Notes: generated from the sequence alone by a model not told the origin. A stretch of 5,652 nt of DNA from an uncultured Anaerolineaceae bacterium (GCA_937967805.1 CALBTC010000460.1:1-5652), one strand, 5' to 3'; shown: positions 1 through 5,597, counted from the stretch's first letter. Numbers and translations are program-made.

Positions 1-319
1 GACGTTTACGCAGGGGTTCAGGCGATTCCTGCCGACAAAGTTGCCGCAGGCGCTTCATCTGTGCCGCAGATTTCAACAGGTAAAAGGGTTCTTTTGCTGG
101 TCCGACACTGGCAGTCCAAGGAGGCGAAGCCTGATTCGTACGCAAGGCCAACAACTCTAACAAAGCAGCTGACATTGCCAACACTACCTCGTCTTCGGTC
201 TGGGGTGGCCGCACATCAACCAGGTTCGGTTGACTGCGTAAAAAGTCCTGCACCAGGCTGCGCAACTGCAGACTTTCATGCTCTAAAGCGGCTCTAGCTA
301 ACTGCTCAATCTGTACCAT
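1..319 (-). CDS. Partner protein of the nucleotidyltransferase-like gene (3' end cut off by window edge)
   Basis: An uninterrupted minus-strand frame runs from an ATG at 319 off the left edge, giving about 106 codons with no stop. The start is supported by a GGGAG ribosome site about 7 bases upstream. It lies 14 bp inside the end of the preceding nucleotidyltransferase-like gene, so translational coupling is likely. The N-terminal half (MVQIEQLARAALEHESLQLR onward) is helical, charged and Leu-rich. It is followed by a Pro/Trp-rich linker (SPPWTASVGPAKEPFYL) and a basic segment with MKRLRQLCRQESPEPLRKR. From memory, an EPFYLxKxA...LRxLCxxExPEPLRxR signature is common in uncharacterised bacterial proteins encoded next to such nucleotidyltransferases. 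No function is established. The partnership suggests a two-gene toxin-antitoxin or defence unit, which is inference from gene order only. Confidence 0.72.
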   Translation of the reverse strand, partial: MVQIEQLARAALEHESLQLRSLVQDFLRSQPNLVDVRPPQTEDEVVLAMSAALLELLALRTNQASPPWTASVGPAKEPFYLLKSAAQMKRLRQLCRQESPEPLRKR

Positions 320-849
320 AAGTCGTCTCCCACAAATCCAAAAAGGCATATTGGGCTTTTAATTTCTGTACTGGAACCAGAAAGGGCTCTACTGATTGCC
401 ATATTTCGCCCTGAGACCCTTGCAGCTCCTGCAAAAGGCGGCGAGCATCCTCAATATCGACATCGTCGCGCCAGGCTGAGAGCTTCATGGCTAATAGTTG
501 CGCTACCTCAGGTCGCCTCACGACAATGCCTGGAGCTGAGAAAATTACTGGCCCCTGGCTGATGCCTACCAGGAACCCCTTTGCGCCATCATTAAGCCAA
601 TCTTCCGGCCATTCCATTTCTTGGGCAACCCGCTGCGCCAGTTTGCGAGCGATTTGTGCCTCTTTAGGTAGGAGGATGAAGACATCTACGTCATGCGTTG
701 ACGCACGCACGCGCATTATACGCCAGAACCATTACGACACCACCAACAGCCAACAGCTCAATCTGATGCCCTCGCTCTTGCGCTAACTCGCCCAAACGGG
801 TCAATGCTTTGGCAATTTCCTGTTGTGACAATAAACTCATCTTCTTCAT
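306..849 (-). pseudogene. Nucleotidyltransferase-like protein (DUF6036/AbiEii-like), frameshifted by a GCGT repeat
   Basis: Two frames together make one family-like protein. The first starts at ATG 849 (MKKMSLLSQQEIAKALTRLG) and reaches ELLAVGGVVMVLAYNARA before a TGA at 691-693. The second (716-306) carries RASTHDVDVFILLPKE and the rest, ending YGTD. Nucleotidyltransferase folds of this type carry a Gly-Gly motif followed by Asp-x-Asp. Here GG (residues 36-37) is in the first frame and DVD (residues 52-54) in the second. Removing one of three GCGT units at 701-712 gives NARASTHDVD and a continuous 179-aa protein, a normal length for such proteins. The C-terminal part (KLSAWRDDVDIEDARRLLQEL) also resembles the family. 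Likely role: a nucleotide-transferring toxin or defence enzyme, by family analogy. An alternative start is ATG 840. As written, the catalytic motif is split, so the gene is either inactive, switched off, or misassembled. Confidence 0.75.
701..712. repeat. Tetranucleotide tandem repeat (3 x ACGC, GCGT on the minus strand) at the frameshift
   Basis: Three perfect ACGC units lie on the plus strand, followed by GC. On the coding (minus) strand this is GCGT repeated three times, right after the AAT codon of LAYN. Two units would keep the nucleotidyltransferase-like gene in frame and three break it. Such a repeat can change length by replication slippage. Confidence 0.7.
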
Positions 850-1030
850 AGTATACATCTTTCGTGGTCGTTCTCAGAATAATTTATCTCGCCTGTCTCG
901 TCACCAGGTGTCAGCCGTTGGCAGTCAATCCAGATTTACAGGTTGGGGGATATGTGCTTGCCACTGCCTGATCTACGCTTTGTCAAAACTCTGCCGCAAC
1001 TATCGCTGTTGTACAGTTTCTATTGTCAAT

Positions 1031-1267
1031 TCAGCATCTCAGGTGAAAGCAATATCCTGAAAAAGATGAGCTTCTTCCTGAAAATGGAAAATTTGGTCTG
1101 TATTTGGGGATCCTTGAGTCGTCCGACGCTAATTCCAAATAAAAAGCCACTGATATGTTGAGCTTTTCATTCTGCGCTCCGTGAATCAATACCAGAGAAG
1201 CAGGCATATGACCATCAGTGATGTTGAATAGCTTCAGTTTGCCATTTTTATCTCGCAGGCTCGGCAA
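1031..1267 (-). other. Unassigned open frame, possible gene remnant
   Basis: The frame is open for 78 codons but only from a TTG. An in-frame TAG lies upstream at 1280-1282. The N-terminal part (PSLRDKNGKLKLFNITDGHM) reads like real protein: it is charged, alternates plausibly and has a KNGKLKLFNITDG strand-turn pattern. The C-terminal part (PFSGRSSSFSGYCFHLRC) looks like noise. There is no ribosome site worth naming. It may be the decayed end of a gene, but I do not recognise the family. Confidence 0.22.
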
Positions 1268-1311
1268 GGGCAGCGCGATCTAAACAAATAGAGAGAGAAT
1301 CCTACCACAGC

Positions 1312-1340
1312 TTCACTCGGCAGCGTTTTTGTCGTATACT
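1312..1340 (+). promoter_or_regulatory. Possible plus-strand promoter
   Basis: TTCACT (1312-1317) and TATACT (1335-1340) are separated by 17 bases, the optimal spacing for a housekeeping-sigma promoter. The -10 box matches 5 of 6 consensus bases and the -35 box 4 of 6. A transcript would start near 1347 and reach the strong terminator at 1429-1468, with no open frame between. The prediction is weak because such matches occur by chance. Confidence 0.3.
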
Positions 1341-1428
1341 GTCAGCTAGCCGCCAATACCCATACTGGCGGGATACCAAATTTGCAGGGTCTTGAACCGA
1401 CCTTCATGCAGAGGGGAACGTGTTCAAT

Positions 1429-1468
1429 AGAGCCGAACCTTTAACGGGGTTCGGCTCTTACTTTTTTT
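1429..1468 (+). terminator. Rho-independent terminator
   Basis: There is a perfect 11-bp stem, AGAGCCGAACC (1429-1439) with GGTTCGGCTCT (1448-1458), and an 8-base loop. It is followed by TAC and seven T residues (1462-1468) on the plus strand. The T-run makes it a plus-strand terminator. In the minus direction the same hairpin sits directly after the stop codon of the last operon gene (1472) but lacks a T-tract, so it would work poorly there. It could block plus-strand transcription from entering the operon antisense, or end a short non-coding transcript. Confidence 0.8.
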
Positions 1469-1471
1469 GCC

Positions 1472-2140
1472 TCAGGGCCACCGTTTGAGTATATCTGGCG
1501 CGCTGGTCGGTACGAGAACAGCCCACGTCCTGGGGCCATCAAGCCAGATTGTGCCGTTCGTCAGATCCGCCAGTAGCTGTCTGGCGCGCCACTTCGGCCG
1601 CAGCTTGCGGGCGATAATGCGAAAGTCGCCAAGTGCAGGGCTGCCGACCAGATCGCCCACCTGTGCTTTTTCCCAGGCAACCGGCATCTCCCTGGCCGGG
1701 TATCCTTCAGCTGCCAGGGCATGCTGGATGGCGACCAGGCTTGCCTGAGCAGCTTGCTGGTGCTGACCCAGATCCCTTTGGGCAACGGCCGTTTCCAACT
1801 GCCGCGCCGCTGCCACCAACTGCTGCATTGGGCCTGTCTCTACCGGCGCATACGGCTTAAATCCCATACCCTCCACGACATAGAACGTGCCATCTTCCGT
1901 CGCCAGCAGATCACCCACCGAGGTGCTGCGCAGGTGGGGAATCACCTCAGGGTCGTGAAACCAGCTGGCGTAGCGATAGCCATGCTGGGTTCGGGCATAG
2001 GCGACGTCCAGCCCTTCGTTTAGGGAGATGGCTTCCGGCAGCTTGACGCTGGCGGTTGGCTGGAGCGGACACACAATCTGGCCGTGGTCGCCACTGTAAT
2101 CTAGAAATTGTGGGTTGTGGAAAACTTGAATATGTGTCAT
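1472..2140 (-). CDS. Accessory-element protein with RSTSVGD motif (YodL-like)
   Basis: This 222-aa protein is the last gene of the operon. The ATG at 2140 has an excellent GGAGG site 6 bases upstream, and that site contains the TAG stop of the preceding gene, so translation is probably coupled. The N-terminal region (about 1-98) holds YARTQHGYRYASWFHDPEVI followed by LRSTSVGDLL (70-79) and GTFYVVEGMGFKPY (84-97). From memory, an RSxSVGD block followed by a GFxP strand is typical of small YodL-like proteins on plasmids, phages and integrative elements. Residues 105-145 are Gln/Ala-rich and probably helical or coiled-coil. The C-terminal part (about 155-222) has a second VGDLVGSPALGDFRIIA strand-rich block. 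No catalytic motif, signal peptide or membrane segment is visible. Function is unknown and it is probably cytoplasmic. Confidence 0.8.
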   Translation of the reverse strand: MTHIQVFHNPQFLDYSGDHGQIVCPLQPTASVKLPEAISLNEGLDVAYARTQHGYRYASWFHDPEVIPHLRSTSVGDLLATEDGTFYVVEGMGFKPYAPVETGPMQQLVAAARQLETAVAQRDLGQHQQAAQASLVAIQHALAAEGYPAREMPVAWEKAQVGDLVGSPALGDFRIIARKLRPKWRARQLLADLTNGTIWLDGPRTWAVLVPTSAPDILKRWP

Positions 2141-2143
2141 CTT

Positions 2144-2449
2144 CTACCTCCGCAGCCTGTCCCAAAATTCGGCCGTGAACTGCGTCTCCCCAAACGTGGG
2201 CCGATTGCGGGAGAAATGCTCACGGTACTCTTCCTGAATCGTTGGCTCCGCCTGCGTGCGTTCACGCAACGCTTCGAGATAAGCTGCACAGTCGGCATCT
2301 TCTTCCAGATAGGCGTAATGGCCGTCAATGTAAGAGTAGCTGGAGATAGTGGTCTCCAAACCTAAGGCGGCAATATCCACAAGCGGCACCCGGAGCCAAC
2401 CGTGGGCGGGATCGGCAATAATCGTCAGCTCCGTACTGAATTCGTGCAT
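2144..2449 (-). CDS. Small accessory-element protein, 101 aa, unknown function
   Basis: Starts at ATG 2449 (MHEFSTELTIIADPAHGWLR), with AGGAG 8-9 bases upstream. The frame is open further upstream, but that part has no ribosome site and reads as Pro/Cys-rich noise. The core carries HGWLRVPLVDIAALGLE (16-32) and ISSYSYIDGHYAYLEEDAD (35-53). The latter is a conserved-looking signature that I recall from unnamed small proteins on plasmids and integrative elements. The C-terminal half is charged and helical, with NRPTFGETQFTAEFWDRLRR at the end. It ends 3 bases before the start of the 222-aa gene and follows the PAPS-reductase-like gene by 52 bases. No enzyme motif is seen. The gene is probably real, with role unknown. 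Confidence 0.78.
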   Translation of the reverse strand: MHEFSTELTIIADPAHGWLRVPLVDIAALGLETTISSYSYIDGHYAYLEEDADCAAYLEALRERTQAEPTIQEEYREHFSRNRPTFGETQFTAEFWDRLRR

Positions 2450-2501
2450 AAGATTTTCTCCTGGGATGTGAAGGGGAATAAAAGTCAGAGGATAAAAAGC
2501 G

Positions 2502-3538
2502 TTAGCGGCACAGCGCGGACAAGCGGCGGGTCTCGGCAAAGAGAACCTCGTCAGCAACGGCCGTCGGATTCTCCTGTAACTCTGCCGGGCGTTCCTCAGC
2601 TACCCATTTGGCCCACACCTCATCTATCAGCGCTTCTGGCAGCAGACCTCGCCGCCGGATATATTCTGTCATCTGTTCCCCATGTCCCCAAAGGCCACGA
2701 ATTTTCTTGAGGCTAATCTGAGCATGGGCTTCCAGGATGACAATGAGCCAGAGGGATTCCACGTCCAGGGCGTCAATCTCTTCCGGCTGCATGGCGGCAC
2801 AAAAGACACAGGAGGAGAGTCCAGGGGAGGGGAAGCCGGCGGCAATGACCGCTTCGCAACCGCCGCGGTTTAAGCCCAGCTGCTGCAAGGGATAGAGAAG
2901 CAGTCGCCGACGCGCGGCCCCTTTCGTTTTGGTTTGACAGAAAAGCGGGCTGCCTGCGCCCCTCCCGACAGGTCATACCCAACCAGCCGGTAACACAGCC
3001 TGCACTGAGCCTGTCGAAGTGGCCGTTCCCCATACTGCCCAGTCACCCACCGGTCAATCTCGGCTCCTTTAAATTTGAGGCTGCAGCTGTGAGGGCGACG
3101 AAAGCTGATCGACGGCAAAGTCCGGTTGGCCAGGTAGTTCCTGGCCAGGCTCCAGTAAGGGAAATAATTGGCCGTTCGCTTCATCTCGTACCAGAAGTAT
3201 TGAATCGGGGGAAAGCCAACCTCGGCCAGCCACGCCTCTAATATAAGCAGGTAAGTATAAAACCGGGGATGTTCGTTGCTATATACTCCCTGGCCAACCA
3301 GGGCGGTGACGATGGCGTCAGGGACTACGCTTAGCCGGTGCAGCTCAACCAGAAGTTCTACGGAATCCACGCCTACGCCGTTGGAGACTATGATAGGGGC
3401 ATCGGGGGAAGTGGACAGGCGAGACGACCGTTTTGCAGCCACAGGTTTTGCGGGAGCAGGCTCAGCTGGCGCACAGGCAGGACCTCCTTTTGTCACGAGA
3501 TTTTCTCGGGAATGAATGTGACGAATTACCAGCGGCAT
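2502..3538 (-). pseudogene. PAPS reductase/ATP-pyrophosphatase-like protein, split by a one-base frameshift
   Basis: Two overlapping frames (3538-2870 and 2888-2502) encode the two halves of one protein of about 345 aa. The N-terminal half has a PP-loop-like PIIVSNGVGVDSVELLVEL (48-66), TLPSISFRRPHSCSLKFK (140-157) and EIDRWV. These fit phage-type phosphoadenosine phosphosulfate reductase relatives, ATP-binding alpha-hydrolases that act on adenylated or sulfur substrates. The C-terminal half continues with LQQLGLNRGGCEAVIAAGF and SPGLSSCVFCAAM, the usual Cys-x-x-Cys block of that family. The frame is lost after FSIP (codon 2888-2890). One added T would give FSIPLQQLG. The PP-loop has Val where Gly is common, so activity is uncertain even if repaired. 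The ATG at 3538 overlaps the preceding gene by 13 bp. GTG 3496, preceded by GAGAAAATCTC, is an alternative start. An in-frame insertion at PLRQAQCRLC comes from a repeat. The substrate is unknown. Confidence 0.8.
3003..3021. repeat. Short dispersed repeat (CACTTCGACAGGCTCAGTG on minus) inside a gene
   Basis: The 19-base unit has CACT/AGTG ends. It matches the TTCGACAAGCTCAG class of small dispersed repeats that I recall from Chloroflexota and some other bacteria. It is read in frame in the PAPS-reductase-like gene as PLRQAQC, between GQYGER and YRLVGYD. A related unit lies at 4056-4089. Confidence 0.6.
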
Positions 3539-3816
3539 TTATGCGCCAGATTCAGGGAGTCAGGGGGTGCGTTCCCTTCCGGCAGCAGCCACAAATGGTA
3601 AACGCGGACGTCATTGACCAGCTCTTCAGCTGGCGGAAAAAACTCAATCGCCCACCTTTCCGGGTAGACAGCCACAAACGCTTGCCACACCTGTTCCCAG
3701 CTGAGGGGCTGATAATCCGGGGTATAGATTTTGAGGTGAGTAAGGCTTTCCCAGGGTGGAGCGTGAACTGTCTCCAGGGTTTGCACAACAGCTTGCGATT
3801 TACTGAGCACAAGCAT
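3526..3816 (-). CDS. DUF7694-like small protein
   Basis: A 96-aa protein starting at ATG 3816, with AGGAGG 8 bases upstream. It overlaps the end of the preceding gene by 17 bp, so translation is likely coupled. The pattern WESLTHLKIYTPDYQPLSW (22-40), then RWAIEFFPPAEELVNDVRVYHLWLLPEG (54-81), fits the DUF7694 family of phage and mobile-element proteins. Those share W-x-H-L-x-I, an acidic E-x-x-P-x-x-x-x-L-V segment and a terminal YHLWVLPxG, as I remember them. The family has no known function. The protein is small, soluble-looking and lacks cysteine clusters or a signal peptide. It overlaps the start of the PAPS-reductase-like gene by 13 bp, which places the two in one transcript. Confidence 0.75.
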   Translation of the reverse strand: MLVLSKSQAVVQTLETVHAPPWESLTHLKIYTPDYQPLSWEQVWQAFVAVYPERWAIEFFPPAEELVNDVRVYHLWLLPEGNAPPDSLNLAHKCRW

Positions 3817-4075
3817 CTGTTACGCCTCCTGTTTGTAACGCCGGGTCTGACTTCCAGATGGCGCGTAACTGCCGTATCTCACCCAAATCAATGACGCCAG
3901 CGGTACGCAGCGCAAAGCCTTTCTCCGCGGCTGCCGCCTGGAGATAGGCAACAACCCGTTCCTTGAGCGCCTCTGCCTCTGCCCTGGCCATGTCACATTT
4001 TTGCCAGGTGGGGTCACCCTCGCGACGGCCGTTGTACAGCTCCATCGCCACTACCGGCAGGCTTGTCCTGAGCAT
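3800..4075 (-). CDS. 3' remainder of an IS-interrupted accessory gene, unknown function
   Basis: The frame is open from inside the left IS end to a stop at 3800. The first ATG is at 4075, but codons 1-10 (MLRTSLPVVA) derive from a REP-like repeat. ATG 4045 (MELYNGRREGDPTWQKCDMA) is the likelier functional start if any, although it has no clear ribosome site. The product would be 81-91 aa. It is Ala/Glu-rich and helical (RAEAEALKERVVAYLQAAAA), followed by GVIDLGEIRQLRAIW. Removing the IS and one 11-bp target copy extends the frame upstream through 5609-5651 (FSGWDNHATEKC), so this was probably the C-terminal part of a longer protein. It overlaps the DUF7694-like gene by 17 bp. I do not recognise the family. 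Confidence 0.55.
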   Translation of the reverse strand: MLRTSLPVVAMELYNGRREGDPTWQKCDMARAEAEALKERVVAYLQAAAAEKGFALRTAGVIDLGEIRQLRAIWKSDPALQTGGVTDACAQ

Positions 4076-4089
4076 AGCCGAAGTATGCC
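4056..4089. repeat. REP-like dispersed repeat at the IS insertion point
   Basis: The unit runs from GGCA to TGCC (pairing ends) around the core CTTGTCCTGAGC and GCCGAAG. On the minus strand it begins ACTTCGGCTATGCTCAG, which resembles ACTTCGACAG-GCTCAG at 3003-3021. CTTGTCCTGAGC..GCCGAAG is a widespread repeat class in Chloroflexota-like genomes (from memory). The target duplication of the IS starts inside its right end (4085). Confidence 0.55.
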
Positions 4090-4095
4090 TTCCAC
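4085..4095. repeat. Left 11-bp target-site duplication of the IS
   Basis: ATGCCTTCCAC lies immediately left of the IS end and is identical to 5598-5608 on the right. An 11-bp duplication fits the longer target duplications known in the IS4 family. Confidence 0.92.
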
Positions 4096-4114
4096 CTATC
4101 TATTACCCACAAGT
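4096..4114. repeat. Left terminal inverted repeat of the IS
   Basis: CTATCTATTACCCA is perfect over 14 bases against the right end. The match continues imperfectly (C/T, AA, G/C, T) to about 19 bases. The transposase stop codon TAG is the outermost three bases (4096-4098). Confidence 0.88.
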
Positions 4115-5511
4115 TGGGATTGCTCTTTAACAAGATACCAAGTAGCAGCAATATCCCGTAATCGTTGCCAACCACGCCAAATAACCGTTACGCCGGGTTC
4201 GCCATCTCCTTTGCGACCCAAGAATCCGCCCAGTTGGGCAATCCAGCGCACGGCTTGATGTACCGTCGGCGGCGTCTCTGGCAATTCGGCTGTTTTGTGA
4301 ATACGCATGTAAAGGGCCTGCCACTCTGTGACCGTAAGAACGGTGGTGCAAGGTAAGTCAGCGTTGGTGCGATTGACGTAAGTCAGCCAATGAAGCCGCC
4401 AAGCAATAACACTCATAAGGGCAATATAGTTCTGCAAGCGGTCAACCGTCTCCAGACGACAATCCTCAACGGTGCAGCCAGACTTGATGACCTTGTGATA
4501 AATCTCGATTTGCCAGCGCCGACAATACCACTCAACAACTTGAACCGCGTCGTCCAAGTCGGCCACCGAAACGTTGGTGAGCAACAACCATTCGATGGGT
4601 TCGTCCACAGCCTCAGCTGGATTCTCCTCCCGCACCAAGATGGCATTGAGAGTGACAACCGGTAGCTTTTTCTTGTTGGGTCGCCAGGGCGGCTTGAGAC
4701 TAACCGATGTGAACCGGAGCGATACCGTCGCCTGGCGTGCGGTTTGCTGCTGATTCTGGGCAATGGCGACGGTAAGTTGACCAGCAATGTCTTGTTGTAC
4801 AACTTTCTGCCACAGGTGGTCCACTGCCTCATCAACTAATAAGCGGTCAAATGAAGCCCGAACCAGGAGTTTGGCCTCCTTTTCTTGGGCCAGAGTAAAC
4901 ATTTCGTAGATGTCCCCCTCGCGGTCACAGACGGTAACGACCTCTACCCCAGCGGGTGTGCGCTCTACTGTTTGGCTCAAGGCTTCTAGCCACTTGTAGC
5001 TTTCTTTTTCCTCAATAGGCACCTTACGCATTTCATTCGGCTGATGGGATGGCTCATCGAGTGGCCGGCTAAAAAATGCTTGGGTCAGCAACCCCAATGG
5101 GGTTCCGGCTGGGGTGACTGCCAGCGCTGAATGCATGCCAAAGCCTTGTTGCTTTTGCCTTTTGTTGCCGATCCGACCCAACTCCCTTGTCTGCGGGTGA
5201 TGAGTGTAGTTGAAAAAGGTGGTATCCTGCACCGCTAATACCAGCTTCTGCTGGCTCATTCGTGCTACTGTCCGTTGTTGATGCGGGGCCAGGATGCCTG
5301 CCGGGGTCACCTTCTCATTATCGAAAAAGCGGTAAGCTGCTTTGGTATCGGCCCAATCCGCACATGCCTGGTTGATTGGCCCTTGCGGCTGTTGGCTTAG
5401 GGCAGCCGCCAAGTCTTGACCACGCCGATTGAGTCGGGCATCTTTTAATTCAAGAGTGGCGAATTCTTCAGCCGCCCATTGTTTAGCCGAGGTTACGGTA
5501 TAGTCAGACAT
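4096..5511 (-). CDS. IS4-family DDE transposase
   Basis: This enzyme cuts and joins the IS ends. I choose ATG 5511 (471 aa, MSDYTVTSAKQW), which has GGGAG about 11 bases upstream. ATG 5529 (477 aa) has no ribosome site. Numbering below uses the longer form. Residues 17-90 (WAAEEFATLELKDARLNRRG, then PINQACADWADTKAAYRFFDN) match the N-terminal DNA-binding domain of Tn5-type transposases. The catalytic triad is clear: D102 in LAVQDTTFF, D202 in VCDREGDIYE, and E342 in the YREK signature Y335-R338-E342-K349 (WYCRRWQIEIYHKVIK). The C-terminal helices (QNYIALMSVIAWRLHWLTY and beyond) correspond to the dimerisation region. The length of about 470 aa is usual for IS4/IS50-like enzymes. No frameshift is present, so the enzyme looks active. 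Its stop codon lies in the terminal repeat. Confidence 0.96.
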   Translation of the reverse strand: MSDYTVTSAKQWAAEEFATLELKDARLNRRGQDLAAALSQQPQGPINQACADWADTKAAYRFFDNEKVTPAGILAPHQQRTVARMSQQKLVLAVQDTTFFNYTHHPQTRELGRIGNKRQKQQGFGMHSALAVTPAGTPLGLLTQAFFSRPLDEPSHQPNEMRKVPIEEKESYKWLEALSQTVERTPAGVEVVTVCDREGDIYEMFTLAQEKEAKLLVRASFDRLLVDEAVDHLWQKVVQQDIAGQLTVAIAQNQQQTARQATVSLRFTSVSLKPPWRPNKKKLPVVTLNAILVREENPAEAVDEPIEWLLLTNVSVADLDDAVQVVEWYCRRWQIEIYHKVIKSGCTVEDCRLETVDRLQNYIALMSVIAWRLHWLTYVNRTNADLPCTTVLTVTEWQALYMRIHKTAELPETPPTVHQAVRWIAQLGGFLGRKGDGEPGVTVIWRGWQRLRDIAATWYLVKEQSQLVGNR

Positions 5512-5566
5512 TATTTTCACTTCTCCCATAATTCGATTTGATGAACTTTGAGTTTATCTCATCTCG

Positions 5567-5580
5567 CTCCCTCTTGGGAG
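5567..5580. repeat. Small inverted repeat near the right IS end
   Basis: CTCCC (5567-5571) and GGGAG (5576-5580) form a 5-bp stem with a 4-base loop, between the right terminal repeat and the transposase start. It may be part of an end-binding site or of a transcript structure, and competes with the pairing of 5525-5531 with 5581-5587. Confidence 0.4.
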
Positions 5581-5597
5581 TTATGGGTAATAGATAG
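5579..5597. repeat. Right terminal inverted repeat of the IS
   Basis: Reading inward on the minus strand from 5597 it begins CTATCTATTACCCA, identical for 14 bases to the left end at 4096-4109. The similarity then fades. Confidence 0.88.

Larger units (their letters stand above)
850..1428. other. Region of about 580 bases without a convincing gene
   Basis: No open frame here has a good start, a ribosome site and a family-like sequence. Plus-strand frames give low-complexity, Cys/Leu-rich translations without recognisable motifs. The left edge is the upstream region of the nucleotidyltransferase-like gene. A TATACT box on the minus strand (855-850) touches its ATG, but I see no good -35 partner. 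The right part contains the unassigned minus frame at 1031-1267 and the possible promoter at 1312-1340. A short inverted repeat, CCGCCA (1350-1355) with TGGCGG (1366-1371), could form a small hairpin. Confidence 0.5.
4096..5597 (-). mobile_element. Complete IS4-family insertion sequence, 1502 bp
   Basis: The element is bounded by inverted ends CTATCTATTACCCA (4096-4109) and its reverse complement (5584-5597), and then by exact 11-bp direct repeats. It encodes one intact transposase on the minus strand, which fills almost the whole element. Length, single ORF, DDE/YREK motifs and 11-bp target duplication all fit the IS4 family. Perfect terminal repeats, an intact ORF and identical target copies point to a recent insertion. 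It interrupts the first gene of the accessory operon in the same orientation, so it could also polarise or drive downstream expression. Confidence 0.93.

Noticed and set aside
61..297. Plus-strand open frame of 78 codons
   Set aside because: It is antisense to the better-supported minus-strand partner gene (1-319), which has a ribosome site and a family-like sequence.
1721..2023. Plus-strand open frames opposite the 222-aa gene
   Set aside because: Shadow frames: the minus frame has a strong ribosome site and the RSTSVGD motif.
2450..2557. N-terminal extension of the 101-aa gene to 2557
   Set aside because: The extra residues are Pro/Cys-rich without a ribosome site, and AGGAG sits correctly before ATG 2449.
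2880..2895. Programmed -1 ribosomal frameshift in the PAPS-reductase-like gene
   Set aside because: No slippery heptamer or clear downstream structure is visible; a lost base explains the break more simply.
3433..3894. Plus-strand open frame of 153 codons
   Set aside because: It is antisense to three overlapping minus-strand genes with good starts, and its translation has no coherent motif.
4413..4835. Minus-strand frame of 140 codons overlapping the transposase
   Set aside because: It lies in another frame of an intact transposase gene with a complete catalytic triad.
5512..5529. Upstream ATG 5529 as transposase start
   Set aside because: No ribosome site precedes it, whereas GGGAG precedes ATG 5511. 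It remains a possible alternative.
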